Origin: Legionella gratiana
GTDB taxonomy: Bacteria > Pseudomonadota > Gammaproteobacteria > Legionellales > Legionellaceae
DNA length: 64,000 nucleotides
Reading direction: 5' to 3'
Assembly: GCF_001467695.1 (NCBI RefSeq)
Contig: NZ_LNYE01000022.1
Coordinates: forward strand, 371,803 to 435,802
The notes below the pieces were generated by a model that saw only the letters and a program-made list of their open reading frames with translations, had not been told where the DNA came from and made no database searches. This document shows positions 7,870 to 17,333 of the stretch, piece by piece. The position numbers were made by a program, and so were the translations under genes. Position 1 is the first letter of the stretch. Every line of letters starts with the position of its first letter.

Positions 7870-9693
7870 ATGAACACTCCCTTATTCACACACAAAGAAA
7901 TTTATGACTTTATCAAAATGTTTGAACCTTTTAGTGCCTTGAGTGACGCTTGTCTGAAAAAACTCTCCTATACGCTAGAAATTGAGTCTCATGTTGGTAA
8001 TTCCTTACTCGTAAAAAAAGGAGAGAACTCAAATGAGCTCTACATTCTAATTCAAGGTAGACTTTTCTATCAAGTAACAGACACAGAAGATAATGTGACT
8101 TACCAGGGCGAAATGAATGAGGGTTCAATCATAGGTGAAATGTCCCTTTTATCTGATTTGCCTCGCTCTGCTAATGTGTATACGCTACGCGATAGTATCA
8201 TCTTAAAATTATCAAAAAATAATTTCTTGAGATTATGCAAAACATACCCTGAACTACTGAATAAAATCACCGAATTTACCATTAAGCGGTTAACGAATTC
8301 GCTACAAGGAGTTCCTCCTACTCCATCCCGCAATAAATCAATAGCCATAATTCCTATAAAACCCATACCTGATTTTGAATTTCAATTACAAGAAATAATT
8401 TTTCGCCACTCCTATGGAGAGAAAATTCTTTTGTTAACCAGTCATTGCTTGGATATACAAGAAAATTTCTTAGATGAAAATGGGAATATGAGTAATAAAG
8501 GAATTTTATGGATTAACCAACAAGAAAAAGAATTCTCTTTTATATTTTATCTGGCGGATGAAACGCTCACAAGTTGGACTAAATTTTGTATTCGCCAAGC
8601 GGATTCACTTGCCTTTTTAACCGTTGCAGAAGCACGTGATTTTAGTTTATCCGCAGTAGAGCGTTATACCATGGAGACCCAGCATAATTTTGTAAAACGA
8701 AATGTTTTAATACTTTTGCATAATACTGCAAATCGCCCAAGCGACACCCAATATTGGCTCCAAGAACGTTCAGTGAATGCACATTATCATGTTCGCAGAA
8801 ATACAGCAGCAGGAATTTCACGCATGATGCGAATTTTTACGGACAATACAATTTCATTGGTTCTAAGTGGCGGAGGAGCACGAGGCCTTGCTCACATTGG
8901 TGTCTACCGCCTCCTAGAAGAACGCGGGATTCCTGTAGATTATATTGCTGGAACAAGCATGGGGGCTATGCTCGCTGCTACATTTGCCATGGGATATACT
9001 TCTAATGAAATTGTTGATTTAGTTGAAGAGTATTTAATTAAGGGAGCAAAAATTGATTTCACTTTTCCTTATATTGCAATTGCAGCCGGTAAGAGAGCTG
9101 AAGACAATCTCATACGGCTTTACGGTGAAAAGAATCAAATAGAAGATTTATGGCTTAACTATTTTTGCGTATCAACCGATTTAATTAGCCAAAACTCTTA
9201 TGTCCATGACAGAGGATTATTATGGGAGTCAATTCGGTCAAGCATCTCATTACCCTTTATTTATCCACCTGTATCTTTTAATGATAAACTACTTATCGAC
9301 GGTGGAGTACTCAATAATATACCTATCGACGTCATGAGACGCTATTCAAACAGCAGTAAAATTATTGCTTCCAATATTAATAGTAAACACTCCTTCAAAT
9401 CGACTCCATTACCCTATTCACTCTCCGGCTGGAAATTGCTTTATAATAAGTTCCTGGGTAAAAAAATGTCATTACCTATAAGCTTAGGCGAATTAGTCCT
9501 GCAATTATTAACAATTAGCTCGCAACAAAATACTGAACGAGTCATGTCTATGGCAGATTTTGGTATTTCTTTAAAAGTAGAACAGTTCGGTATATTAGAT
9601 TTCAAAAAATATAAAGAAATTACAGAAGCGGGCTACCAGCAGGCAAAAGCTCAGTTTACTATCCAAAACGTAGCTGAATTATTAAAAAAGTAA
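7870..9693 (+). CDS. Patatin-like phospholipase with N-terminal cyclic-nucleotide-binding domain
   Basis: 607 residues in the NTE/RssA-like architecture. Residues ~15-140 form a cNMP-binding domain with GENSNELYILIQG and GEMSLLSDLPRSANV, the phosphate-cassette region. Residues ~325-500 are the patatin lipase core: oxyanion loop GGGARG (334-339), nucleophile Ser363 in GTSMG, and catalytic Asp477 in DGG. Related enzymes are (lyso)phospholipases; the N-terminal domain suggests ligand control. There is no signal peptide. Legionella genomes encode many patatins, some translocated to the host, but nothing here proves translocation. It converges on the deformylase gene. Confidence 0.92.
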   Translation: MNTPLFTHKEIYDFIKMFEPFSALSDACLKKLSYTLEIESHVGNSLLVKKGENSNELYILIQGRLFYQVTDTEDNVTYQGEMNEGSIIGEMSLLSDLPRSANVYTLRDSIILKLSKNNFLRLCKTYPELLNKITEFTIKRLTNSLQGVPPTPSRNKSIAIIPIKPIPDFEFQLQEIIFRHSYGEKILLLTSHCLDIQENFLDENGNMSNKGILWINQQEKEFSFIFYLADETLTSWTKFCIRQADSLAFLTVAEARDFSLSAVERYTMETQHNFVKRNVLILLHNTANRPSDTQYWLQERSVNAHYHVRRNTAAGISRMMRIFTDNTISLVLSGGGARGLAHIGVYRLLEERGIPVDYIAGTSMGAMLAATFAMGYTSNEIVDLVEEYLIKGAKIDFTFPYIAIAAGKRAEDNLIRLYGEKNQIEDLWLNYFCVSTDLISQNSYVHDRGLLWESIRSSISLPFIYPPVSFNDKLLIDGGVLNNIPIDVMRRYSNSSKIIASNINSKHSFKSTPLPYSLSGWKLLYNKFLGKKMSLPISLGELVLQLLTISSQQNTERVMSMADFGISLKVEQFGILDFKKYKEITEAGYQQAKAQFTIQNVAELLKK

Positions 9694-9727
9694 TTCCCCC
9701 ATAACACCAATAAAAGTAGGATTTGAA

Positions 9728-10339
9728 CTATTTTTTCATTTTTCTCGCCATAATCTGATCGAAAAGAGCTTTTTTTTCTGGTGACAATGAAGCGCGTCGC
9801 AAAGTCATCATTTCCTCTATTGATCCCTGCACACAATCAGGCGTTAAACGATCAAGAATTAAAAAACCGTTTAAATGATCCACTTCATGTTGTACAACCC
9901 GGGCATAAAATCCTTCTTCTATTTGCTGATAAAAATGACCCGATTCATCATAATAACTCACTTCAATTTGTTCGTAACGCGGCACTTTTCCAGACTTACT
10001 GGAGACTGAATAACACCCTTCAAAGTCAGGTTGAATAGCAGAGCCCACCACCGGTGTATAACTTGGGTTAATCATAATATGCATGGGGTAAAACTTTGTA
10101 ACATTATCACGCAATAGAGTAGCTTCTTCTGGAATATAAATAGCAATAATCCGCTTAGAAACATTAACTTGAGGAGCTGCAAGACCAACTCCACCCAGCT
10201 CTTGTAATTTGCTTTTCATTGCATCAATTAAGTCTTTATCAGCTTGGCTTAAGGGAAACTGTACTTCTTGAGCCTGATGCTTTAGAACCTGATGATATTC
10301 AGGTTGCTCTATAGTTACTATTTCTAAATCCATAGCCAT
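9728..10339 (-). CDS. def: Peptide deformylase
   Basis: The three deformylase motifs are present: GVGLAAPQV (motif I, GxGLAAxQ), EGCYSV (motif II, EGCxS, Cys metal ligand) and QHEVDHLNG (motif III, HExDH). The enzyme removes the N-formyl group from nascent proteins. I chose ATG 10339 because a perfect AGGAGG at 10347-10352 lies 7 bases upstream, giving 203 residues starting MAMDLEIV. An in-frame ATG at 10387 would add a hydrophobic 16-residue leader with only a poor ribosome-binding site. The gene is not next to fmt, so it is probably an additional paralogue; EGCYS and not EGCLS also fits a divergent copy. Confidence 0.88.
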   Translation of the reverse strand: MAMDLEIVTIEQPEYHQVLKHQAQEVQFPLSQADKDLIDAMKSKLQELGGVGLAAPQVNVSKRIIAIYIPEEATLLRDNVTKFYPMHIMINPSYTPVVGSAIQPDFEGCYSVSSKSGKVPRYEQIEVSYYDESGHFYQQIEEGFYARVVQHEVDHLNGFLILDRLTPDCVQGSIEEMMTLRRASLSPEKKALFDQIMARKMKK

Positions 10340-10433
10340 CCCCATTCCTCCTATGATGAAAAAAATTAATCCAACAATAACCTTCATATTTACTCATTTG
10401 TTTTTTGATTTATCACAAATTTTGCAGCAATAG

Positions 10434-11096
10434 TTACCAAATTTTAGCCAACAATTGCCTATAACCTTTAACTACTCGCTCCGCAGTTAAAAAATACTGT
10501 CTCTCATAAGTAGTCATGAGGCCAATAACTTGCATTCCGGCAGCTTTAGCTGCGTTAACTCCATGAGGAGTATCCTCTATTACCAAGCAATGAGGGGGCA
10601 AAACATCTAATCGTTTAGCTGTTAATAAATACCCCTCAGGAGAAGGTTTCCCAATTTGAACATCTTCAGCGGTGACAATAATATCAAAATAAGCGCGTAA
10701 TTTTCCCTGCCTTACTTTGGAAAGAACCGCCGTTATTTCACTACGACTTGAACCACTACAAATGGCAATTTTTTTCACTTTAGATGCAATTTTAAAAATA
10801 AATTGATCGAAATCAGCAATTAAAGGGAGGGTATCACTTGAGTTGATAATATCGATATAGGTTGCACTTTTTTGTTGAATGAAATGATGAATTTCTTCGT
10901 TAGAAAAACTGAGTCCTTCATTTTTTAGTAACTTAGGAAACATATCTTTATCCGCTAAACCTAAATATTTATCCATGTACTCTTTATAACTTATTGTTAT
11001 CCCTAAAGGTTTAAGTACCTCACAGCATGCTTTATAATGAATAGGTTCACTGTCTAGAATAACGCCATCAAAATCAAAAATAATTGCATCAAACAT
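10434..11096 (-). CDS. HAD-superfamily hydrolase (beta-phosphoglucomutase/phosphatase-like)
   Basis: About 220 residues with all HAD motifs: DFDGVILDS (motif I, nucleophile and acid Asp), CSGSSRSEI (motif II Ser), GKPSPEGYLLTAKRL (motif III Lys) and VIEDTPHGVNAAKAAG (motif IV). The helical cap after motif I places it with beta-phosphoglucomutase and sugar-phosphate phosphatases. The substrate is not evident. I prefer ATG 11096; a TTG at 11105 could also open the frame but sits too close to the GGA upstream. Confidence 0.88.
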   Translation of the reverse strand: MFDAIIFDFDGVILDSEPIHYKACCEVLKPLGITISYKEYMDKYLGLADKDMFPKLLKNEGLSFSNEEIHHFIQQKSATYIDIINSSDTLPLIADFDQFIFKIASKVKKIAICSGSSRSEITAVLSKVRQGKLRAYFDIIVTAEDVQIGKPSPEGYLLTAKRLDVLPPHCLVIEDTPHGVNAAKAAGMQVIGLMTTYERQYFLTAERVVKGYRQLLAKIW

Positions 11097-11153
11097 GGTA
11101 TTCAATATCCATTTTTAAGAGAAGTTCTAAAATAGTTAAGTGATGAATTTAAG

Positions 11154-11663
11154 TCACTGTTCTTTTTGGTGTTTTTTATCAAGTAAATAAAAAAATGTAA
11201 TAAGACTGGTAAAAATATAAAGCAACATGCTCATGTGAGTGTGTCCAGCTTTATATTGAATGAATAGTTCATCAGCAATCAAAAAGCATACGAACAAGGA
11301 CATATTTAAGATAAATGCCTGCATGGTTCGATATACATAATAGTTCCTATGGGTATAATAGGAAATGAACGCACGCCAATAAAACACTGCAATGGTCACT
11401 ACCCATAGATTGATTATTGAAAAAAGGATCAGACACAGCACATCATTATCAAGACGGTACAATTTAAGGAAGGTGTAGATCCAATCAAGATTATGAGATG
11501 ACGCAGGAAAATTGGTTGGCAATAGGCCAAACCCAACCATGAGATTGCAAAAATCGGTCAGAAAGACAACAGATATCCATAATGCCCACATGAGTATAAT
11601 GCTCTGAGCAAAAATTTGAAATAATTGTTCTGTGGCTGCTTTGATAAATAGTTCCTCGTCCAA
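11154..11663 (-). CDS. Hypothetical four-helix membrane protein
   Basis: 169 residues with four hydrophobic segments (about 20-42, 72-94, 108-128 and 138-158), a short acidic N-terminus and a basic tail (DKKHQKEQ). No family is recognised. It lies immediately downstream of, and divergent from, the nitroreductase. Codon use looks ordinary for the window. Confidence 0.65.
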   Translation of the reverse strand: MDEELFIKAATEQLFQIFAQSIILMWALWISVVFLTDFCNLMVGFGLLPTNFPASSHNLDWIYTFLKLYRLDNDVLCLILFSIINLWVVTIAVFYWRAFISYYTHRNYYVYRTMQAFILNMSLFVCFLIADELFIQYKAGHTHMSMLLYIFTSLITFFYLLDKKHQKEQ

Positions 11664-11883
11664 ACATGAACTCCTTACGTAGTATGAAACTCATGTAGTT
11701 TAATGGATCTACAAATATGTTCAATAATACAATTGTTTCATACGACCAAGAGCAATATGAAACTTGACAAAACAAGAAGTTGAACCAGAATTTATTAACA
11801 GTAAAAAACTTTTTACATGGATCATAAGGTTTAAATGGAGAAAAGTTATGGCTACTTCTAATAGACTTAAGGAGCAATATCCT

Positions 11884-12450
11884 ATGAGCGAAATAGAAGC
11901 AATTTACAAGCGCCGGGCTGTACGTAATTACCTACCACAAATACTTGACCGTGAAACAATCAATTCATTACTTGATGCGGCAGTTCAAGCCCCTACTGCC
12001 ATGCACGAGGAACCTTGGTCTTTTGTTGTAATTCAAGACAAAGAGACATTAAATAGTTTATCAAATAGTGTTAAAGCGCGTATCTATGCCGAAACCCTTA
12101 ATTATCCGAAAACACAAACCAAACATCTATTAGAATTGGTGAATAATCCTGATTTTCATGCATTTTATAATGCAAGTACTTTAATCATCATTTACAGTAA
12201 ATATCATGGTCCATTTGTCGCAGCTGATTGTTGGTTGGCTGCTGAAAACCTCATGCTGACCGCGTGTGCACAAGGACTTGGTACCTGTGTGATTGGCCTT
12301 GCGATTTCAGCTCTAAATACTCCAGAGTGGAAAACAAAACTAAATCTACCCTCTAATATAGAAGCTATTGCGCCGATTATTGTAGGTATTCCTGCCAGTG
12401 AAACTCAAGCGGTACCTCGTAAATCACCAGAAATTTTGTTATGGAAATAA
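11884..12450 (+). CDS. Nitroreductase family protein
   Basis: From ATG 11884 the product starts MSEIEAIYKRRAVRNYLP, the standard FMN-binding N-terminus of nitroreductases (RRxxRxY). Further FMN/NAD(P)H-fold features follow: AVQAPTAMHEEPWSFVVIQD, CWLAAENLMLTACAQGLGTC and IVGIPAS. Such flavoenzymes reduce nitroaromatics, quinones or enones; the physiological substrate is unknown. AAGGAG lies 9 bases before this ATG. Another ATG at 11848 (GGAG upstream) would add 12 residues and cannot be excluded. Confidence 0.88.
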   Translation: MSEIEAIYKRRAVRNYLPQILDRETINSLLDAAVQAPTAMHEEPWSFVVIQDKETLNSLSNSVKARIYAETLNYPKTQTKHLLELVNNPDFHAFYNASTLIIIYSKYHGPFVAADCWLAAENLMLTACAQGLGTCVIGLAISALNTPEWKTKLNLPSNIEAIAPIIVGIPASETQAVPRKSPEILLWK

Positions 12451-12567
12451 AGACATCACTAAGGATATAACTCATGAAAAAAAATCATAAAATCACGCTA
12501 TTACCCCATTAAAACTTCCTCCTTTCCCTACTAAAATTCTTAATAAACAGTAGCATAAGAAGAGCAT

Positions 12568-12609
12568 GGAGGTTCATCTTATTAGTTATAGAAAATAGGA
12601 TGAACCTCC
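12568..12609. terminator. 11-bp hairpin between convergent genes
   Basis: GGAGGTTCATC (12568-12578) pairs perfectly with GATGAACCTCC (12599-12609) across a 20-base AT-rich loop. It lies between the nitroreductase stop and the 3' end of the leftward secreted protein gene. There is no T-run, so it may be a bidirectional barrier or a small palindromic repeat. Confidence 0.45.
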
Positions 12610-12671
12610 AAAGCTGAGCATCATAGAGAACTTCACTCCATTAAGAACAAGAGTCTTATGGCTCGATAGGA

Positions 12672-13376
12672 TCACGAATTTGTGTTCTCTACCAACAAAT
12701 CATGAGTTGCTTTTTGGTAAGTATTTAAAAAATTATCCTGGACAACTATAGCCATATTGTTAATTGCTTGCACTGTATCGGATTTCTTAAGAACTCCGGT
12801 TTTAAATTGCCATTTGCTAGGTAATTTAAGCGTTGAACCTAACTGTGAAAGCGATTGTTCTGTTTGTGGTTTTTTTTGAACACTATAGGACTGCATGACA
12901 TATACATTACCTTCTGGGTCAATAAGCTCATAAACAGGTTTACCTGCATCATAAACCCATGTTGTTTGACGGGCCACTTGATGTTGCTTATAGGGAGCGC
13001 CTGATTTAAATAAACTCCAAAAACTAACATGAAGAACACCCGCTTCACGCATCTTTAACCCATTAAATGTTTTGATATCAGGATTCACTAAATCGGAGTT
13101 TTTAAGTCCATCAATAACCCAATAACGAGGTCCATTTAAATGGACATGAGCAGAACCTGTTTCACTTTTCACCAAGGCGGGTGTTATTTTATCCCAAATT
13201 TCTTCCGGGCAATTATTGAGCCCAATTGTATTATATACCGCATAGTCTCTGGGGCTTTTTTCTAAAAGAATTTCACAATATCGTTGTCCACGCAGATGCG
13301 ATTTTTGCGCTGCAAATGAGAAAGTGGGTAGAATTAATAAAGCTAAAGCTAGACTTTTTATGTAATCAATACGCAT
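12672..13376 (-). CDS. Secreted protein of unknown function
   Basis: 234 residues with a signal peptide (MRIDYIKSLALALLILPTFSFA, cleavage near residue 22). The mature part contains two cysteines (RYCEILL and GLNNCPEEIW), HLNGPRYWVIDGL, and a C-terminal DPEGNVYVMQSYSVQ strand pair. No catalytic motif is recognised. The YCEILL...YNTIGLNNCPE opening with paired Cys suggests a disulfide and periplasmic or extracellular location. AGGAG lies 5 bases before the ATG. Confidence 0.72.
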   Translation of the reverse strand: MRIDYIKSLALALLILPTFSFAAQKSHLRGQRYCEILLEKSPRDYAVYNTIGLNNCPEEIWDKITPALVKSETGSAHVHLNGPRYWVIDGLKNSDLVNPDIKTFNGLKMREAGVLHVSFWSLFKSGAPYKQHQVARQTTWVYDAGKPVYELIDPEGNVYVMQSYSVQKKPQTEQSLSQLGSTLKLPSKWQFKTGVLKKSDTVQAINNMAIVVQDNFLNTYQKATHDLLVENTNS

Positions 13377-13494
13377 TAGTACTCCTGTAATTTAAATCTA
13401 TTAGACCTCAAAAATGATACCTAAGAAACGCGATAAAATATAGCTCAGTAATCACACTAATATTAGTTGCTCCTGTTTCTTCAAATTTAAATTT

Positions 13495-14535
13495 TTATTT
13501 TTTAACAAAATCACTTTGAATACGACTTATAAAGTGACAAAACATAACACAAACTAAACCGATTAATCCTCCTATGATAACGTGTGTAAAACGCTCTGAA
13601 GCAACACTTGCTGAATGAGTAGCCAGCATCACGGCTATTGCAACAAACAAACAACGGAAAGTATAGGCAATAATATAACGACGAAATGCAACTAAGGTTA
13701 AAAACACACAGCAAGCAGTAAGTGTTAAATTTAAAGAGGTATTAGGTATAAGAAATTGGCCTAAGAGAATACCTGAAGGGACCCCTATAGAAACACCTAT
13801 AGCTCGTTGACGCAATTTTTGCGGACTTGTCGCAATATCTCCTGTAATGACACTTGCTGTTCCCCAAATCATCCATTGTCCATTTTCCATATGAAAATAC
13901 TCTACCAAAAATGCTGAAATACAAACAGCGATCGCCATGGAAATCATATTTTCCATATAAGGATTTTGCTCCCCTAAATCTTCTAAACCTCTGAGTCTTA
14001 GTGGATGGTAATGAGTAACTTGCTTTTTATAAAATGCTTTCATTTTATCATACTGCGCGATCAATAAACTAGGAAGCAAAGCAACCAAGAGATAAGGTAA
14101 AAACTGAGGGGCTTGTTGCAACAATTTTGTTGGCTGAGTTTCAGCAGCAAACTCTGTAGCAAGAATAATCGCAGGAATAAACGTCCAACTCCCTAAATGA
14201 CGTAATTTATTTCCCATCATTGTAATCCAAAATATGGTCATTGCAGCCAAGGAACAGGAAATAACATAAAGCACAGGCTTAAGCTGTGTTAAAAACAGTA
14301 AATACAACATGATAATCACAATAAATCCATGGAGCAATACACCTAATGCCGTCAACTCCAGTCGTTCCTCGACGATTAAAGTGGCCATGGTTAAAACAGA
14401 GGACTGTAGCCACAAAGGATTATTGGTTCTTAAATAAAGAAATGCAAAAGGGAGTAATGCAATGATACCCCGTAGCAATGACCAAATCTTAATTTCATTT
14501 TTTAATGCATTTATGGCTTTAGAGAGAATGTTCAT
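13495..14535 (-). CDS. FUSC-family inner-membrane protein
   Basis: 346 residues with two blocks of hydrophobic helices (roughly 20-165 and 195-335) separated by a cytoplasmic segment (MKAFYKKQVTHYHPLRLRG). The second block holds the FUSC-type strip MENGQWMIWGTASVITGD...QRAIGVSIGVPSGILLGQ. FUSC/DUF2955 proteins are usually aromatic-acid or fusaric-acid efflux components, often with a periplasmic adaptor; none is adjacent here. Its ATG overlaps the isochorismatase-like stop by 4 bases, so the two are co-translated. Confidence 0.82.
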   Translation of the reverse strand: MNILSKAINALKNEIKIWSLLRGIIALLPFAFLYLRTNNPLWLQSSVLTMATLIVEERLELTALGVLLHGFIVIIMLYLLFLTQLKPVLYVISCSLAAMTIFWITMMGNKLRHLGSWTFIPAIILATEFAAETQPTKLLQQAPQFLPYLLVALLPSLLIAQYDKMKAFYKKQVTHYHPLRLRGLEDLGEQNPYMENMISMAIAVCISAFLVEYFHMENGQWMIWGTASVITGDIATSPQKLRQRAIGVSIGVPSGILLGQFLIPNTSLNLTLTACCVFLTLVAFRRYIIAYTFRCLFVAIAVMLATHSASVASERFTHVIIGGLIGLVCVMFCHFISRIQSDFVKK

Positions 14536-15107
14536 AATAAATTTTTTAACTCATTCACAGAAACAATCGTGCTGATTTTTTCCATTAATTGGATGGAAAA
14601 TAGATGTTCTTCTTGAGTTCCTGCAGCGCAAATTTCTTCGACAATATAGACCTGATAATCACGATCATGAGCATCACGTGCTGTACTTTGCACCGCCCAA
14701 GAAGTACTTACTCCCCCTAAGATAACACGTTCGATTTGATTTGCTCTTAAAGCAGCATCAAGTGCAGTTCCATAAAATGCACTAATACGTGGTTTCACAA
14801 GCACTAAGCTGTTACCCACATGCAAGTCTGGATGAAACTCTGTTCCCTCAGATCCTAATTTTAGTGCCCCCAATTCATGAACCTTACCAAATATAGGAGA
14901 ATGTTTAGGTTGTTCAATATAGTGCGCACTAAATCCAACTTTAACCATAATCGTTAACCAATTTTTCAATTTTGCGATTTCAAGTACTTCATTCACCTTT
15001 TTAATAATATTTCGTTCAAGTGCATGGGATGCGGAACGCGCGAGCTTGCCCTGAGGATGCATAATATCAATAATATAATCTAAACCTATAAACGCAGTAC
15101 GCATCAT
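14532..15107 (-). CDS. Isochorismatase-like hydrolase lacking the usual catalytic Cys
   Basis: 191 residues with the isochorismatase fold: FIGLDYIIDIMHPQGKL (first catalytic Asp region), VKVGFSAHYIEQPKHSP, and VILGGVSTSWAVQSTARDA. In cysteine-hydrolase members (nicotinamidase, N-carbamoylsarcosine amidase) the last block reads GVATxxCV; here the Cys position is Ala. True isochorismatases (PhzD type) also dispense with the Cys, so a Cys-independent reaction is possible. Coupled to the FUSC membrane protein, which suggests a shared small aromatic or amide substrate, an inference. Confidence 0.82.
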   Translation of the reverse strand: MMRTAFIGLDYIIDIMHPQGKLARSASHALERNIIKKVNEVLEIAKLKNWLTIMVKVGFSAHYIEQPKHSPIFGKVHELGALKLGSEGTEFHPDLHVGNSLVLVKPRISAFYGTALDAALRANQIERVILGGVSTSWAVQSTARDAHDRDYQVYIVEEICAAGTQEEHLFSIQLMEKISTIVSVNELKNLL

Positions 15108-15151
15108 TATCTCCTATAATTTTTTTACCAAATAGGGTCTCGCTAGACTGA

Positions 15152-15238
15152 GTCAAAATGACATGTTTTTAGAGCACCGAAACACAGCATACACGAAGTG
15201 TGTGAGTATCGGAGCGCATCAAATCATGTCATTTTGAC
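15152..15238. repeat. 14-bp perfect inverted repeat with internal hairpin (MITE- or repeat-like)
   Basis: GTCAAAATGACATG (15152-15165) is repeated exactly as its reverse complement at 15225-15238. Between them is a second imperfect palindrome centred near 15195 (CACAGCATACAC gaa GTGTGTGAGTAT). The nested, ~87-bp structure between divergent genes resembles a small dispersed element. The rest of the 15108-15505 gap shows no gene; it must carry the promoters of both neighbours. Confidence 0.55.
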
Positions 15239-15505
15239 CAGGATAGTAAAATTGTCAACAGCCCCTAATAATCGATTGAATTATTTTTCAACTAGTACTT
15301 TACTCATTGATTATTGAGCTTTTTTATATTGTTCTTCCACAAGAAATGGGACATAATCTAATCGACAATCAAAATATATAATCCTAATTATGCCAAATTA
15401 ATATACAAAAAAGAACGATTAGAATAGCTCTAGTAACCGTAGCCATGATGATGGATATCATCCCTGGTTGTGAATCACTAGGCTATGTTGGGAAAAGGAC
15501 TATTT

Positions 15506-16456
15506 ATGCAAAGGAAAAGGCTGCTACATTGCTGTTTTAGTTTGATGATGATGTTCGCTTCCACAACAATGGCTTATGATGAACCTGTTGTTAATCTAGG
15601 TTACACGAGTTTCTATGATGGAAGCCCTCCTTCGGGTCCAGGCTTTTATTTTCAAGATTATTTTCAATACTATACGAGTAATCGATTTAATGATAAGAAT
15701 GGCAATAAACTTCCACTCCCACGTACGGATTTGGATGTTGTTGCTAATGTGACTCAATTCATTTACGTCACCACAAAAAAAATTTTTGGAGCCACTCTCG
15801 GGTTTTCAACACTTTTACCCTGGGTTGTAGACGACAAAGTAGACGACGGATTAAACAATAAAGTACTTAAAGCAGAAAATGGTCCTGGTGATTTATGGTT
15901 CGGTCCTGCCCTCCAATTTGATCCTATTATGCGCAAAGATGGCAAGGGGCCTTTATATGTTCAACGAATTGAATTGGATGTTATTGCGCCAACAGGTCGA
16001 TATGGCAATATCAATGCAATAAATCCCAGCAGTAACTTTTGGTCATTAAATCCCTACTGGGCATTCACACTTTGGTTAACTCCCAAATTATCTACTGCTG
16101 CCCGCTTTCATTACCTCTGGAATGGAGTCAACCATAGTCCAAATGCTTCTTTGGGACCTAATGTACGTTCGACTCAAGCTGGCCAAGCTATTTTTGCTGA
16201 TATTGCAGTAGGTTATGCACTTATTGAGAAATTCACAGTAGGGGTGAATGGTTATTTTTTCAATCAAATTACCAATACACGATTCAATGGCATAGAAGTG
16301 CCTGGTAGAAAAGAAAGCGTTTGGGCAATTGGACCTGGTATGGTATACAGTCTGAGTAAAAATCATTTTGTCTTTTTAAACGTATATTCGGAGCAAGACG
16401 CTAAAAATCGCCCTCAAGGCACTAATGGCATCCTACGCTTGGTTGTTCATTTTTGA
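15506..16456 (+). CDS. Outer-membrane beta-barrel protein (Phenol_MetA_deg/SphA-like)
   Basis: From ATG 15506 (AAGGA 6 bases upstream) the product begins MQRKRLLHCCFSLMMMFA, a signal peptide ending near TTMAYDEP. The mature ~290 residues alternate polar and aromatic residues, with strands such as IELDVIAPTGRYGNI, FWSLNPYWAFTLWLTPK and YALIEKFTVGVNGYFF, and end with a C-terminal FVFLNVYSEQ...LRLVVHF strand closing in Phe. This matches the MetA-pathway phenol-degradation-like outer-membrane transporter family. An upstream ATG at 15485 lacks a ribosome-binding site. Substrate unknown. Confidence 0.82.
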   Translation: MQRKRLLHCCFSLMMMFASTTMAYDEPVVNLGYTSFYDGSPPSGPGFYFQDYFQYYTSNRFNDKNGNKLPLPRTDLDVVANVTQFIYVTTKKIFGATLGFSTLLPWVVDDKVDDGLNNKVLKAENGPGDLWFGPALQFDPIMRKDGKGPLYVQRIELDVIAPTGRYGNINAINPSSNFWSLNPYWAFTLWLTPKLSTAARFHYLWNGVNHSPNASLGPNVRSTQAGQAIFADIAVGYALIEKFTVGVNGYFFNQITNTRFNGIEVPGRKESVWAIGPGMVYSLSKNHFVFLNVYSEQDAKNRPQGTNGILRLVVHF

Positions 16457-16529
16457 CTATTACGTTCGTCATTGCTTCATTAGGCTTTTCAGTAGGATGT
16501 GTTGACAATTCGGTTTGATAGAGGAGCAT

Positions 16530-17333
16530 TTACCTACTCATTCCATATCCTCCGCCTCCAGGCGTTTCAATAACGAAAACATCACCTGGATGCATTTCAA
16601 CACGAGCACAACCACCCAGCTCTTCAACCGTACCATTTGCCCGTTGCACCCAATTATGCCCTAGCTTTCCCGAAGCTCCCCCCTGAACTCCATACGGAGG
16701 TATGACACGATGACTGGAAATAATATTCGCTACCATTGTTTCTAAAAACCGAATTCGCCGCACAACACCATCACCTCCACGATGTACACCGACACCCCCA
16801 CTTCCTTTTCGTAGGGCAAACTCTTCTAACAAAACGGGGAATCGCCATTCCAAAATTTCGGGATCGGTGAGATAAGTGTTAGTCATATGTGTATGAACAG
16901 CTGAAGCACCATCAAAATCTGGGCCTGCTCCGGATCCTCCACATATAGTTTCATAATATTGATAGTGCTCATTTCCAAAAGTGAAATTATTACAAGTTCC
17001 CTGCGAAGCAGCGACCACTCCTAAGGCACCTAATAAAGTATCAACAATACACTGTGACGTTTCCACATTACCTGCGACAACAGCAGCAGGATAATTTGGA
17101 TTTAAAATACTTTTTTCTGGGACAATGAGTTCAATTGGCACAAAACATCCATTATTTAATGGGATATTTTCTGCAATTAAACACCGTAAAACATATAAAA
17201 CAGCAGCCTTACAAATAGCTGTAGGTGCATTAAAATTACCTGGATGCTGTGCACAACTGCCAGTAAAATCAATTTGTGCCTGCTTTTTTTTGCTTATCAA
17301 TCGTAAGCACCACTTTAATCGGGCTGCCATCAT
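16530..17333 (-). pseudogene. Hydantoinase B / 5-oxoprolinase C-terminal part, out of frame with its N-terminus
   Basis: The frame encodes the end of the hydantoinase B domain: KQAQIDFTGSCAQHPGNF, AVLYVLRCLIAENIPLNNG, AAVVAGNVETSQ, YYETICGGSGAGPDFDGAS, RGGDGVVRRIRFLE and terminal ETPGGGGYG. Its apparent first residues, before KKKQAQIDF, are not homologous and simply read the upstream gene in another frame. It continues the protein encoded by 17269-20136 after a one-base shift at the A8 run (17284-17291). Removing one A joins them as ...TIDKQKKQAQIDFTG.... It could be a broken gene, a sequencing artefact, or a slippage-decoded product. Confidence 0.85.

Noticed and set aside
7870..9693. Calling the patatin a known Legionella effector (VipD/Vpd type)
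   Set aside because: The N-terminal cyclic-nucleotide domain and NTE-like architecture differ from VipD; no orthology evidence is available from sequence alone.
15108..15505. tRNA search in the gap with GGGTCTCGCTAGACTGAG
   Set aside because: No cloverleaf with a TTC loop and acceptor stem could be built; the sequence fits the inverted-repeat element better.
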